Source: a virus. Taken from it: 43,723 nt of DNA. Of this stretch, positions 32,117 to 37,937 are shown piece by piece. A program made the translations under genes and the position numbers. Each line of letters opens with the position of its first letter. Position 1 is the first letter of the stretch. The stretch lies in the IMG/VR virus record IMGVR_UViG_3300009488_000030, positions 1-43,723 of that record; one strand, written 5' to 3'. A model generated the notes under the pieces. The model was not told the origin of the DNA, ran no database searches, and saw only the letters and a program-made list of their open reading frames with translations.

Positions 32117-32181
32117 ATAAGTGTCTGGTTATGGTCATTGTAGTCTATCATGATATAGACACTCCCATAATAGCCACTTAT
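32117..32181 (-). other. Structured 5' leader of the tRNA-region transcript
   Basis: The leader folds into a long imperfect hairpin: ATAAGTG/CACTTAT at the base, TTATGG/CCATAA in the middle and GTCTAT/ATAGAC at the tip. The stem ends about 20 nt before the 42-aa gene start. It could control stability or translation; I recognise no known riboswitch. Confidence 0.55.
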
Positions 32182-32207
32182 TTTTCCTTACATATTCCTT
32201 CACTATA

Positions 32208-32236
32208 AGTATATCATATAAATCTCTCCGTGTCAA
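32208..32236 (-). promoter_or_regulatory. Leftward promoter for the 42-aa gene and tRNA array
   Basis: TTGACA (32231-32236), 17-bp spacer and TATACT (32208-32213) with extended TGA. CGGAG follows the -35, as at the two other leftward promoters. Confidence 0.88.
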
Positions 32237-32283
32237 CTTTTGGTTACAATTCGCCGACCAAACCTCTGGTTACTCACGCCGAC

Positions 32284-32403
32284 TATCCACCCCTATTATT
32301 CCTATATTGGGTAGTAGTATCCACAATTTTCTACCCTTTTCCACAAGATGTGGTAGTATCCATACCCCCTTTCCAAGAATCTATACCATATCTGGTATCC
32401 ACA
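32284..32403 (+). other. DnaA-box-like cluster (replication origin candidate)
   Basis: Near matches to the DnaA box TTATCCACA occur at 32317-32325 (GTATCCACA), 32337-32345 (TTTTCCACA) and 32395-32403 (GTATCCACA). Weaker forms start near 32283 and at 32356. Spacing is about 20, 19 and 39 bp. The cluster sits at the point where all genes switch strand and is followed by AT-rich DNA. Confidence 0.5.
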
Positions 32404-32434
32404 CAATTACCAAACACATTACCATATTTCAACT

Positions 32435-32580
32435 ATCTGTTAGGTAACTACTACTAAAATACTATTATCTACTAAAATAGTAATAAACTAGTTATAAAGT
32501 AGTCAATCAAATAGTAAGTCTGTTAATTGACAAGACTTATATCAATTGTCATGATAATCATCACATAAGAATCAAATAAA
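32435..32580. other. AT-rich stretch next to the DnaA-like boxes
   Basis: About 145 bp of AT-rich DNA with a repeated CTACTAAAATA (around 32448 and 32470) and no ORF or ribosome binding site. Its place beside the TATCCACA cluster suits a duplex-unwinding element; that is inference. Confidence 0.4.
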
Positions 32581-32589
32581 GCGATTAAG

Positions 32590-32716
32590 CCCCGTATTCG
32601 CTTCATAGATTTAGACCACATGCTAAATTTAGTCTTTGGGGTAATTCGGAGTTACTCTTACCTTTATATCGAAGCGGAGAAGAGCTAAACGTTACCCCCT
32701 GGGGGGTAGGGGGGTT
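32590..32716. other. Gene-free segment with paired words and a C/G-run hairpin
   Basis: No convincing ORF. CGCTTC near 32599 can pair with GAAGCG near 32672, CCCC near 32591 with GGGG near 32639, and a tight hairpin TACCCCC-TG-GGGGGTA lies near 32694. It ends just before the extended -10 promoter. It may be regulatory or part of an origin. Confidence 0.4.
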
Positions 32717-32738
32717 GACGAATGGTATCCAGTGGGAG

Positions 32739-32747
32739 TGATATACT
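32739..32747 (+). promoter_or_regulatory. Extended -10 promoter for the non-coding region
   Basis: TGATATACT, the same extended -10 as the other phage promoters, but no -35 at 17 bp (TTGACG occurs 21 bp upstream). It would start transcription near 32754, in a stretch of about 850 bp without a convincing gene. Confidence 0.55.
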
Positions 32748-33078
32748 TTATATAGGTTTGTATATGTTTATGTAGGTAGGTCGCACCTGTGTCGCAGAGC
32801 TTAGGGCATGTTTAGGAGAAGGCGTAGAAAGGGGTTATTTGGCGATTAGGAGAGGCTGGCGAGCCGATATGAGGCTCGGCTAGGGGGTCGTATGGACTGG
32901 GCTGGTTTGTGCTTAAAGTTCCTTAATTGGTATAGAAAGGTCTATAAAGGTGTAGTTTATGGTGGTTTCTGGTCAAATTTGGTAACAATAGGGGTGTATA
33001 ATATACATAAATGGTCAACCGCTAAATCGCACCCCACGCCCTTTTTTGTTGTAAGTCCTTATAGTATAACGATTGAGA

Positions 33079-33107
33079 TGTGTTTATATTATAAGAGTAT
33101 AAACACA
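33079..33107. repeat. Perfect 10-bp inverted repeat
   Basis: TGTGTTTATA and TATAAACACA separated by 9 nt. As RNA it makes a stable hairpin; as DNA it could be a dimeric operator. It is the longest perfect hairpin in the gene-free region. Confidence 0.8.
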
Positions 33108-33134
33108 TTAAGGGTTTCAAAGTGGATATAGTTT

Positions 33135-33232
33135 CAGACTTTGGGGGTCTGGAGATTTGCCCTTACGGGCGAGCTAACTTTTGAGTATTCCTTACGGGGG
33201 CTATCGCCCCCTGCCAGTTATTGATTACTGGC
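33135..33232 (+). other. Four consecutive short hairpins
   Basis: CAGAC/GTCTG (33135-33151), GCCC-TTAC-GGGC (33159-33170), GGGGGC-TATC-GCCCCC (33196-33211) and GCCAGT/ACTGGC (33213-33232) follow one another. This spacing looks like a multi-branched RNA and does not resemble coding sequence. Confidence 0.65.
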
Positions 33233-33248
33233 TTTCCTATTCCTGCAA

Positions 33249-33425
33249 TTATTAACAAGCTGGCTATTGAGCATTACTTAACAGGGCATATGTTTTTATA
33301 AAGTATGGGTGAAAGTCTTTTTAAAGTTTTGGGGGTAAACTGGGTATTTATAATTATTAACGCTGGGCTGGCTTTCGGGATAATTGTAACGCTTAACAGA
33401 GCTTACTTTCGTATTATTAACAGGG
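33249..33425 (+). repeat. Duplicated module with ATTATTAAC and CTTAACAG words
   Basis: ATTATTAAC occurs near 33249, 33353 and 33413; CTTAACAG near 33277 and 33392. GCTGGCT follows the first two ATTATTAAC copies. The order ATTATTAAC - GCTGGCT - CTTAACAG occurs twice, about 105 bp apart, so a longer unit seems duplicated. Confidence 0.6.
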
Positions 33426-33477
33426 ATTTCGGGGGCGGTTGTTGATTTATTTTTTAATTGTATACATGATTATGTTA

Positions 33478-33507
33478 TGTAAGGCGTTATGGTGTAAGGA
33501 GTTAGGG
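33478..33507 (+). repeat. 15-bp iterons, pair 1
   Basis: Two head-to-tail copies, TGTAAGGCGTTATGG and TGTAAGGAGTTAGGG, with no spacer. A second pair starts 78 bp further on. They likely bind a phage regulator or initiator. Confidence 0.75.
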
Positions 33508-33516
33508 ATAAAGGGA

Positions 33517-33533
33517 AAGTCGGGGTAAATTAT
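33517..33533. repeat. 17-bp repeat, copy 2
   Basis: Identical to 31954-31970. This copy lies between the two iteron pairs. Confidence 0.7.
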
Positions 33534-33555
33534 ATTTTGGGAACTAACTTTTGTC

Positions 33556-33585
33556 TGTAAGTGGTTGTGATGTAAGGTGTTATGG
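33556..33585 (+). repeat. 15-bp iterons, pair 2
   Basis: TGTAAGTGGTTGTGA followed directly by TGTAAGGTGTTATGG. The second copy matches the first iteron of pair 1 at 14 of 15 bases. The pair ends 22 bp before the -35 of the rightward promoter. Confidence 0.75.
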
Positions 33586-33607
33586 GTAAAAAATAACTTA
33601 ACAAAAC

Positions 33608-33636
33608 TTGACTTCTATTTTGTGGCGTGATATACT
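33608..33636 (+). promoter_or_regulatory. Rightward early promoter
   Basis: TTGACT (33608-33613), 17-bp spacer and TATACT (33631-33636) with extended TGA. Lacks the CGGAG block of the leftward promoters. Drives the first early genes. Confidence 0.85.
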
Positions 33637-33661
33637 TGTAGTGGATAGGGGGGCAAAAGCA

Positions 33662-33823
33662 ATGAATACAAGACAAGCAAGGCAAATACAAAAACGGGCA
33701 AGGCAAAGGCAACGGATAGCGTGGCGAATAAAAGAGATAAGGTCAGGCAATTTTAAAAAGCAACCGTTTTTTGATAGTATTTTAAGTTTAAAACAAGTTG
33801 CAAGCAATTATCCGAAATTATAA
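33662..33823 (+). CDS. Small basic protein, first early gene, 53 aa
   Basis: Starts MNTRQARQIQKRARQRQRIA about 26 bp after the -10 of the early promoter. The first half is extremely Arg/Gln-rich and helical, likely nucleic-acid binding; the second half (FFDSILSLKQVASNYPKL) is ordinary. A G-rich tract precedes the ATG. As the first gene transcribed it may be a regulator, which is inference. Confidence 0.6.
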   Translation: MNTRQARQIQKRARQRQRIAWRIKEIRSGNFKKQPFFDSILSLKQVASNYPKL

Positions 33824-33839
33824 AAGGGGGGCGGTTAAG

Positions 33840-34022
33840 GTGTTAAGAGATAAAAGGATAGCCAAAGAGTTAGGCAAGCAAGGCATAAGGGCAAGCGATT
33901 ATCACAATTACATATTGCATAATCCCGATAATTATGATAAACTAAATGAGCAAGCGGATATTAGCTTGAAAGTAGCTATTTCGGCATTTGCTAAAATACT
34001 AAAAAGACGGGGGCGGTTATAA
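33840..34022 (+). CDS. Hypothetical early protein, 60 aa, GTG start
   Basis: I place the start at GTG 33840, with the G-rich box GGGGGGCGG about 6 nt upstream; the only longer start is a TTG inside the previous gene. The product (MLRDKRIAKELGKQGIRASD...) is helical and basic, ending KILKRRGRL. Its stop overlaps the next ATG (TAATG). No family recognised. Confidence 0.55.
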   Translation: MLRDKRIAKELGKQGIRASDYHNYILHNPDNYDKLNEQADISLKVAISAFAKILKRRGRL

Positions 34023-34213
34023 TGGAAAAAATCATAAAAACTTTTAGTTATAAAGGGGTAAAAGTTATTATTACAGAACCTAATAGCGTTAAGGGGTATC
34101 AATTCCATTGTAGAGTAAATGGTATATCATTAGGGTGTTTGCCTAATGAATTACTTGCAGGAAAAGAAGCTATTGCATTTATAAATAAGACAAAGGGGAT
34201 TAACCATGTTTAA
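34022..34213 (+). CDS. Hypothetical early protein, 63 aa
   Basis: ATG overlaps the previous stop and follows GGGGGCGGTTAT. The sequence suggests a small beta-beta-alpha domain (KTFSYKGVKVIITEPNSVKG ... GKEAIAFINKTKG), similar in outline to small phage proteins with a C-terminal 'helper' helix. No known function. It overlaps the next gene by 8 bp. Confidence 0.55.
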   Translation: MEKIIKTFSYKGVKVIITEPNSVKGYQFHCRVNGISLGCLPNELLAGKEAIAFINKTKGINHV

Positions 34214-34562
34214 ATTATACGCCGTAAATAATAAGCATAAATCAAAAGTCAAGGGATACTGGCTTGACAAGGACAAAGTATACAAGGATAACATACATAT
34301 TACCGAATACAAAACATTACACGCCTTAAATACTGCAATTACAAGACTTTTTTTAATAGGGGAGTTATCGGCTTTTTATACTTCAGGGGGTAAGGGGCAT
34401 ATTGTAAGCAAGGGGGGCAAGGTAAGCATTTTAAGGCATAGGCGGTTATACAGACGGGGCAAGTTATCGACAAGCGAAGTCAAGGGCATTGTGGGCAAAT
34501 ACGGGGGGGCAACTATACACAAGAGGGCAAGCGGTTATATTATAGAAGTATATCATAATTAA
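34206..34562 (+). CDS. Hypothetical basic early protein, 118 aa
   Basis: Starts MFKLYAVNNKHKSKVKGYWL. The protein is basic with a glycine/lysine-rich middle (YTSGGKGHIVSKGGKVSILR) and a basic RHRRLYRRGK patch. Codons in this stretch include runs of G (GGGGGG) unlike the late genes. No motif recognised; nucleic-acid binding is possible from charge. Confidence 0.55.
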   Translation: MFKLYAVNNKHKSKVKGYWLDKDKVYKDNIHITEYKTLHALNTAITRLFLIGELSAFYTSGGKGHIVSKGGKVSILRHRRLYRRGKLSTSEVKGIVGKYGGATIHKRASGYIIEVYHN

Positions 34563-34584
34563 CATATAAAGGGGGGCGGTTATA

Positions 34585-34725
34585 ATGAAAGCGTATTTAA
34601 TAAACTTGAAAGGCAAAAAAGTGTCTAATGTTATTACCACAAAAGAGGGCGTTGATACCTTGAGGGAAAAAGTTATAGTCAAGGGCAAGCGTAAACATAG
34701 CATGGTATTAGTTATAACAGAATAA
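34585..34725 (+). CDS. Small early protein, 46 aa
   Basis: ATG 34585 has the same G-rich leader (GGGGGGCGGTTATA) as the two genes before. The frame MKAYLINLKGKKVSNVITTK... ends HSMVLVITE. A beta hairpin plus helix is likely. No family recognised. Confidence 0.55.
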   Translation: MKAYLINLKGKKVSNVITTKEGVDTLREKVIVKGKRKHSMVLVITE

Positions 34726-34738
34726 GAGGGCAAATATT

Positions 34739-34909
34739 ATGAAAAATAAAATGATACTAAATAGGGTAAGAAGGGCAAATATTGATACCAGATATTTAAT
34801 ACAAGATTATTATATACCGTATTTTTCGGCTCTAATACTTGCAGTAGGGATTTTTATATTGCCTATATTAGCGATTTTAAATATGCAAGGATATATCAAT
34901 ATATTTTAG
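34739..34909 (+). CDS. Small membrane protein, 56 aa
   Basis: A basic N-terminus (MKNKMILNRVRRANIDTRYL) is followed by one membrane helix (FSALILAVGIFILPILAIL, about residues 29-47), suggesting an N-in inner-membrane peptide. AGAGGGC lies upstream of ATG 34739. Early single-span peptides of phages often act in exclusion or host inhibition; no direct sign of that here. Confidence 0.6.
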   Translation: MKNKMILNRVRRANIDTRYLIQDYYIPYFSALILAVGIFILPILAILNMQGYINIF

Positions 34910-34937
34910 AAAGGAATAAAAAAATGAAAACGAAATG

Positions 34938-34946
34938 TTATCCACA
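34938..34946 (+). other. Perfect DnaA-box match
   Basis: TTATCCACA lies in the gap between the membrane peptide and the 131-aa gene. The same gap holds a 12-codon frame (34924-34962) that I do not call. One box alone can be chance. Confidence 0.3.
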
Positions 34947-34986
34947 TTGTAGTAGAGATTAAAACATTTGGAAAGGGATATATAAA

Positions 34987-35382
34987 ATGAAAAAAATTAA
35001 ATTATATCATTATAGCAATATAAATATACCTGATAAAATAAAAGTCAAAAAATTCGGGCGTAATTCGTATACCCGTAATGATGTATCGGCTTGTAATATC
35101 AAAAGGGCGTTTTACTATATCGGCAAGTCAAAAGTTGAGTATATACTCAAGTATAGCAAATATTTATATATTGTAGAAGTAGGCAAAAGTCAATTATATA
35201 ATCTGGATATAGATAAAAAACATCTAAAAGAAAAATTTATTTGCAAAAATTTAGATATAATTAATATACCTAAAATGATAAAATATATCAAAAAATATTA
35301 TATCGGGGTAATATATACTCAAAATGTGGTTAGTATATTTAAGGATTTACAATACAATAAAAAGATAAAAAGGGGGATATAA
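34987..35382 (+). CDS. Hypothetical early protein with LYHYS start, 131 aa
   Basis: Starts MKKIKLYHYSNINIPDKIKV, followed by FGRNSYTRNDVSACNIKRAF. An 'L-Y-H-Y-S' strand then a 'N-S-Y-T' turn is a recurring phage pattern that loosely recalls ADP-ribosyltransferase-like or RES-type folds, but the complete catalytic triad is not visible. The C-terminus is a basic helix. Its stop overlaps the next ATG. Confidence 0.6.
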   Translation: MKKIKLYHYSNINIPDKIKVKKFGRNSYTRNDVSACNIKRAFYYIGKSKVEYILKYSKYLYIVEVGKSQLYNLDIDKKHLKEKFICKNLDIINIPKMIKYIKKYYIGVIYTQNVVSIFKDLQYNKKIKRGI

Positions 35383-35582
35383 TGAAAAAAATAAATATGA
35401 TTATAGCATACGAAAACGGGCAACTTTCAGATAAAAAAATTTTGCAACTTTTTAGTCAACTCATAAAATCGGGGCAAATATGGAGTTTACAAGGGTGGTA
35501 TAGCACAACGGCAAGTGCTTTGATACAAAGTGGGCTTATAAGTAAGACGGGGCAAATAACAGAAAAGGGCAAGTTATACTAA
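35382..35582 (+). CDS. DUF7417-like small protein, paralogue 1, 66 aa
   Basis: Contains the pattern IIAYENGQLSDKKILQLFSQ-LIKSGQIWSLQGWYSTTAS-ALIQSGLI, close to the family pattern (YExGEL...LFxxLIxTGxxWxLQGxYGRxAxxLIxxG) found in many phages. A related copy lies at 40443-40652. Function of the family is unknown. Confidence 0.7.
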   Translation: MKKINMIIAYENGQLSDKKILQLFSQLIKSGQIWSLQGWYSTTASALIQSGLISKTGQITEKGKLY

Positions 35583-35598
35583 AAAGGGGGTGTTAAAA

Positions 35599-35853
35599 AT
35601 GGAAAAAACCTTATATATTGCAAAACATAATGGCGATAAAGGCGTTAGAAGTTGTAAAGTTTTAGGAGATTATACGCCAAAAGGGTATAAAATAGTTGAT
35701 ACCTTTTTTGTTGACAATAGCGGTTTAGGGCAAGCCGACGAAATGGCTTTGACTTTAGGGCAGTTTTTAGCCAAAGTCAAAAAAGATTTCGGTTATGCTA
35801 TAAAAGAAGTAGGGCAATTTCAGGTTTATGTTAATGAATATGTAAAACTATAA
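35599..35853 (+). CDS. Hypothetical early protein, 84 aa
   Basis: ATG 35599 follows AGGGGGTG; a GTG 9 nt upstream is part of that box. The product (MEKTLYIAKHNGDKGVRSCK...) is a small alpha/beta protein ending FQVYVNEYVKL. No recognised family. In line with the other short early genes. Confidence 0.55.
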   Translation: MEKTLYIAKHNGDKGVRSCKVLGDYTPKGYKIVDTFFVDNSGLGQADEMALTLGQFLAKVKKDFGYAIKEVGQFQVYVNEYVKL

Positions 35854-35893
35854 TTTTAATTACTATATAATAAAAAGAAAAGAGGTGGCAAAA

Positions 35894-36055
35894 ATGAAAA
35901 AATTAAATAATTATATCGTTGAAAGTTTTAGAAAAGGATATTGTGAAAGGTATATCATACAGGCAAAAAATATATCCGAAGCTGAAAAGATAGCAAAAAA
36001 TGATTATGCTATTGATACAGATATGCAAAAAGGCAACGGATATTTTGTATTCTAA
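35894..36055 (+). CDS. Small early protein, 53 aa
   Basis: AGAGGTGG precedes ATG 35894. The frame starts MKKLNNYIVESFRKGYCERY and ends GNGYFVF, with a central helix SEAEKIAKNDYAI. Looks like a small strand-helix-strand domain. Unknown. Confidence 0.55.
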   Translation: MKKLNNYIVESFRKGYCERYIIQAKNISEAEKIAKNDYAIDTDMQKGNGYFVF

Positions 36056-36078
36056 AAACAAAAAAGGGGGCAATTAAA

Positions 36079-36255
36079 ATGGTAAAATCTTATAAAATCG
36101 TTAGATTTAACTATAAAAAAGACACTTACAACGAAGTTATCAAAACGGGGTTGACTTTACAAGAAGCACAAGAGCATTGTAGGCGAGCAGATACCCATAA
36201 ACTTGATAAAAATGGTGATGTGGTATGGTTTGACGGATATGAAAGCGAAATATAA
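36079..36255 (+). CDS. Small early protein, 58 aa
   Basis: AAGGGGGC precedes ATG 36079. The frame MVKSYKIVRFNYKKDTYNEV... contains TLQEAQEHCRRADTHKLD and ends VVWFDGYESEI. The TLQEAQEHC pattern (helix after a strand) is common in tiny phage early proteins of unknown function. Confidence 0.6.
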   Translation: MVKSYKIVRFNYKKDTYNEVIKTGLTLQEAQEHCRRADTHKLDKNGDVVWFDGYESEI

Positions 36256-36269
36256 AAAAGGGGTAAGTT

Positions 36270-36614
36270 ATGAAAAATGAATTATTAGATATATCAAAAA
36301 ATTTATGCAAAAAATATGGATTGCCTGATATTAAAATCGAAATCAAGCAAGTAAATCGTGGTAGGGCAAGGATATTGACTAATAAAATTACAATACCGTT
36401 ATGGGTATTGCAAAAAACGAAAGCATTTGGGTATTACTATATTATACATGAGATTACCCATTTTATAACTTGCAATGAGCATGGGCAATGGTTTAAAGAT
36501 GTAGAAAGTAAAATTTTAAAAACTTATGATATTGTGCCTCATTACGCAAAAGCATATGCGAAAGCACTATATAGTCTTAAAGGGGAAAAACTTTGTGGAA
36601 AGTATGGGGATTAA
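36270..36614 (+). CDS. Small HExxH metallopeptidase-like protein 1, 114 aa
   Basis: The zinc motif is HEITHFITCNEHG (H60, E61, H64, with H71 as likely third ligand), in the arrangement of SprT/WLM-type minigluzincins. The preceding strand with RILTNKITIPLWVL is typical. At 114 residues it is a bare catalytic core. Two more HExxH proteins are encoded further right. Target is unknown; host regulator cleavage is a guess. Confidence 0.75.
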   Translation: MKNELLDISKNLCKKYGLPDIKIEIKQVNRGRARILTNKITIPLWVLQKTKAFGYYYIIHEITHFITCNEHGQWFKDVESKILKTYDIVPHYAKAYAKALYSLKGEKLCGKYGD

Positions 36615-36616
36615 AA

Positions 36617-36733
36617 ATGAAAAAAGCAAAAATCGAAGCTAAAAAAGCGATAAAAACGGGCTGTAAAGGGCTTTTGACTTTCGGAAAGGATAAGAGAAGC
36701 AACGAGCAAAAAACGGGCTTAAAATCTTTATAG
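36617..36733 (+). CDS. Very small basic protein, 38 aa
   Basis: ATG 36617 directly follows the metallopeptidase stop (2 nt). The frame MKKAKIEAKKAIKTGCKGLL... is lysine-rich and ends TGLKSL. Tight packing supports translation, but the length is marginal. Confidence 0.4.
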   Translation: MKKAKIEAKKAIKTGCKGLLTFGKDKRSNEQKTGLKSL

Positions 36734-36743
36734 GGGGTTTAAA

Positions 36744-37043
36744 ATGATAGTAAGAAAAAAATCGGTTATAAGACATATTATTACGCCTTTAAAAAATAAA
36801 GGATATAATATTAAGTTAATCGGGAGTATATCTAAAAAAGGATATAGTAATAAGGATATTGATATATTATTAAACTTACCCGAATATCCTGAAAGCGATA
36901 AAATATTTATATCTTTTGAAAAAGATTTAAAAAAAATAGGTTGGGATTTTAATATTGACGATTATACAGACGAATACGGATATTTTCATAACTATACAAA
37001 AAAAGAGATAGGACTTGATATTTTTATAACAGAAAAATGTTAA
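36744..37043 (+). CDS. Minimal nucleotidyltransferase (Pol-beta fold), 99 aa
   Basis: The signature is LIGSISKKGYSNKDIDILLN: G27-S28 and D38/D40 bind the nucleotide and metal, and D92 in IGLDIFI is a plausible third carboxylate. The size is that of MNT-like enzymes. Such proteins transfer NMP to RNAs, proteins or small molecules, and some act as antitoxins. No HEPN partner is visible next to it. Confidence 0.75.
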   Translation: MIVRKKSVIRHIITPLKNKGYNIKLIGSISKKGYSNKDIDILLNLPEYPESDKIFISFEKDLKKIGWDFNIDDYTDEYGYFHNYTKKEIGLDIFITEKC

Positions 37044-37094
37044 TAATCAAAACTTGGCTAACTTCAATATTGACAATATATTATAGAAAAAAAT

Positions 37095-37123
37095 TTGACA
37101 AGTAAAATTCAATATGGTATACT
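37095..37123 (+). promoter_or_regulatory. Rightward promoter
   Basis: TTGACA (37095-37100), 17-bp spacer and TATACT (37118-37123), extended TGG. No CGGAG block. Confidence 0.88.
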
Positions 37124-37148
37124 TGAATTGAAAAGACGGGGGGCAGAT

Positions 37149-37376
37149 ATGAGAGTAGATAAAATTAAAAGTATAACGAAAAAAATAAGTAAAAAATATG
37201 GGTTTGAAAATTATTTTGTTGTGAATAAGTTGGAGAAAAACAAAATCGAAATCCGAACCGAATTACCAAGTTATGAGGGCGGTTTTGAATTACAAAATGC
37301 AATATCAAAATATTATCCTGATGTTATAGTAGAAAATCAAGGCGGTTGTGTATATATAGCATATAAACCTATATAG
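37149..37376 (+). CDS. Hypothetical early protein, 75 aa
   Basis: Start at ATG 37149, 25 bp after the -10 of the promoter. The product (MRVDKIKSITKKISKKYGFE...) is helical then beta, ending GGCVYIAYKPI. Unknown. First gene of a fresh transcript, so probably made in quantity. Confidence 0.6.
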   Translation: MRVDKIKSITKKISKKYGFENYFVVNKLEKNKIEIRTELPSYEGGFELQNAISKYYPDVIVENQGGCVYIAYKPI

Positions 37377-37390
37377 AGGGGGTGGAAAAA

Positions 37391-37561
37391 GTGGTAAAAT
37401 TAAAACGAATAAATGAAAAAGAAAAAGGACATATCCTTATAAAAACAGACGAACCTTTGAGATTAGAAATTACAAAAACAAAAAAAGGATATTTGGTTTA
37501 TGGATATAAAGGAACAAAAACAAATTTTGGACAGAAACCGATTTTATTTTTTGAAACATAA
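37391..37561 (+). CDS. Small early protein, 56 aa, GTG start
   Basis: GTG 37391 follows GAGGGGGTGG. The frame MVKLKRINEKEKGHILIKTD... has alternating strands (LEITKTKKGYLVYGYKG) and ends KPILFFET. A small beta-barrel is possible. No family recognised. Confidence 0.5.
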   Translation: MVKLKRINEKEKGHILIKTDEPLRLEITKTKKGYLVYGYKGTKTNFGQKPILFFET

Positions 37562-37579
37562 GAAAAGGCGGTGAGAAAA

Positions 37580-37810
37580 ATGATAATACAAGTCAAAAAA
37601 TATAATGATAGACAATATACAAAATATAAAGAAGCTGTAAATAAATGGGATTATAAAAAGGGTGGCTTTCCCTGTTTGGCTATGTATCAATTCATAGACG
37701 ATATTGGCGAAGCAAGAAAAAATGGGTGGGTTACTATATTAGGTAAGGAACACAGACTACATAAAAATAAAAAACTCGCTTTTGAATATCAACAAAGGGA
37801 TATAAAATGA
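37580..37810 (+). CDS. Hypothetical early protein, 76 aa
   Basis: ATG 37580 follows GGCGGTGAG; the GTG at 37571 lies inside that box. The product MIIQVKKYNDRQYTKYKEAV... has a Trp-rich middle (WDYKKGGFPCLAMYQFIDDI). Its stop overlaps the next ATG (ATGA). Unknown. Confidence 0.55.
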   Translation: MIIQVKKYNDRQYTKYKEAVNKWDYKKGGFPCLAMYQFIDDIGEARKNGWVTILGKEHRLHKNKKLAFEYQQRDIK

Positions 37811-37926
37811 GAAATTCAAAAAATAAATTTTATGGAAAATTAAAAGTGAATAAAGAAACCAGAAAAGCTATAAAATTTTTTGGTAAAATTAAACTTAAAA
37901 TGGTAAGCGAGTTAGTAAAAAAATAA
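37807..37926 (+). CDS. Very small basic protein, 39 aa
   Basis: ATG 37807 overlaps the previous TGA. The frame MRNSKNKFYGKLKVNKETRK... is about one-third Lys/Arg and helical. No motif. Coupled translation supports it. Confidence 0.45.
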   Translation: MRNSKNKFYGKLKVNKETRKAIKFFGKIKLKMVSELVKK

Positions 37927-37937
37927 GGAGATATAAA

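Larger units (their letters stand above)
32754..33455 (+). ncRNA. Candidate large structured non-coding RNA (about 700 nt)
   Basis: This ORF-poor, relatively G-rich stretch follows an extended -10 promoter and is dense in local hairpins. They are AGGT/ACCT (near 32778), CGAGCC/GGCTCG (32860-32878), TATAGA/TCTATA (32931-32946), GGGGTG/CACCCC (32991-33035), a 10-bp stem at 33079-33107 and four more at 33135-33232. A duplicated module (ATTATTAAC...GCTGGCT...CTTAACAG) follows. Size and a neighbouring tRNA array recall the GOLLD and ROOL RNAs of phages, but I cannot align it to them. The 3' end is a guess, at a T-run near 33450. Confidence 0.5.

Noticed and set aside
32892-33131. 79-codon frame starting MDWAGLCLKFLNWYRK
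   Set aside because: Lies in the hairpin-dense region, spans two structured elements and has an odd composition. It has a G-rich tract upstream, so it is not fully excluded.
34924-34962. 12-codon frame MKTKCYPHCSRD
   Set aside because: Too short to support; the site is noted only for its DnaA-box match.
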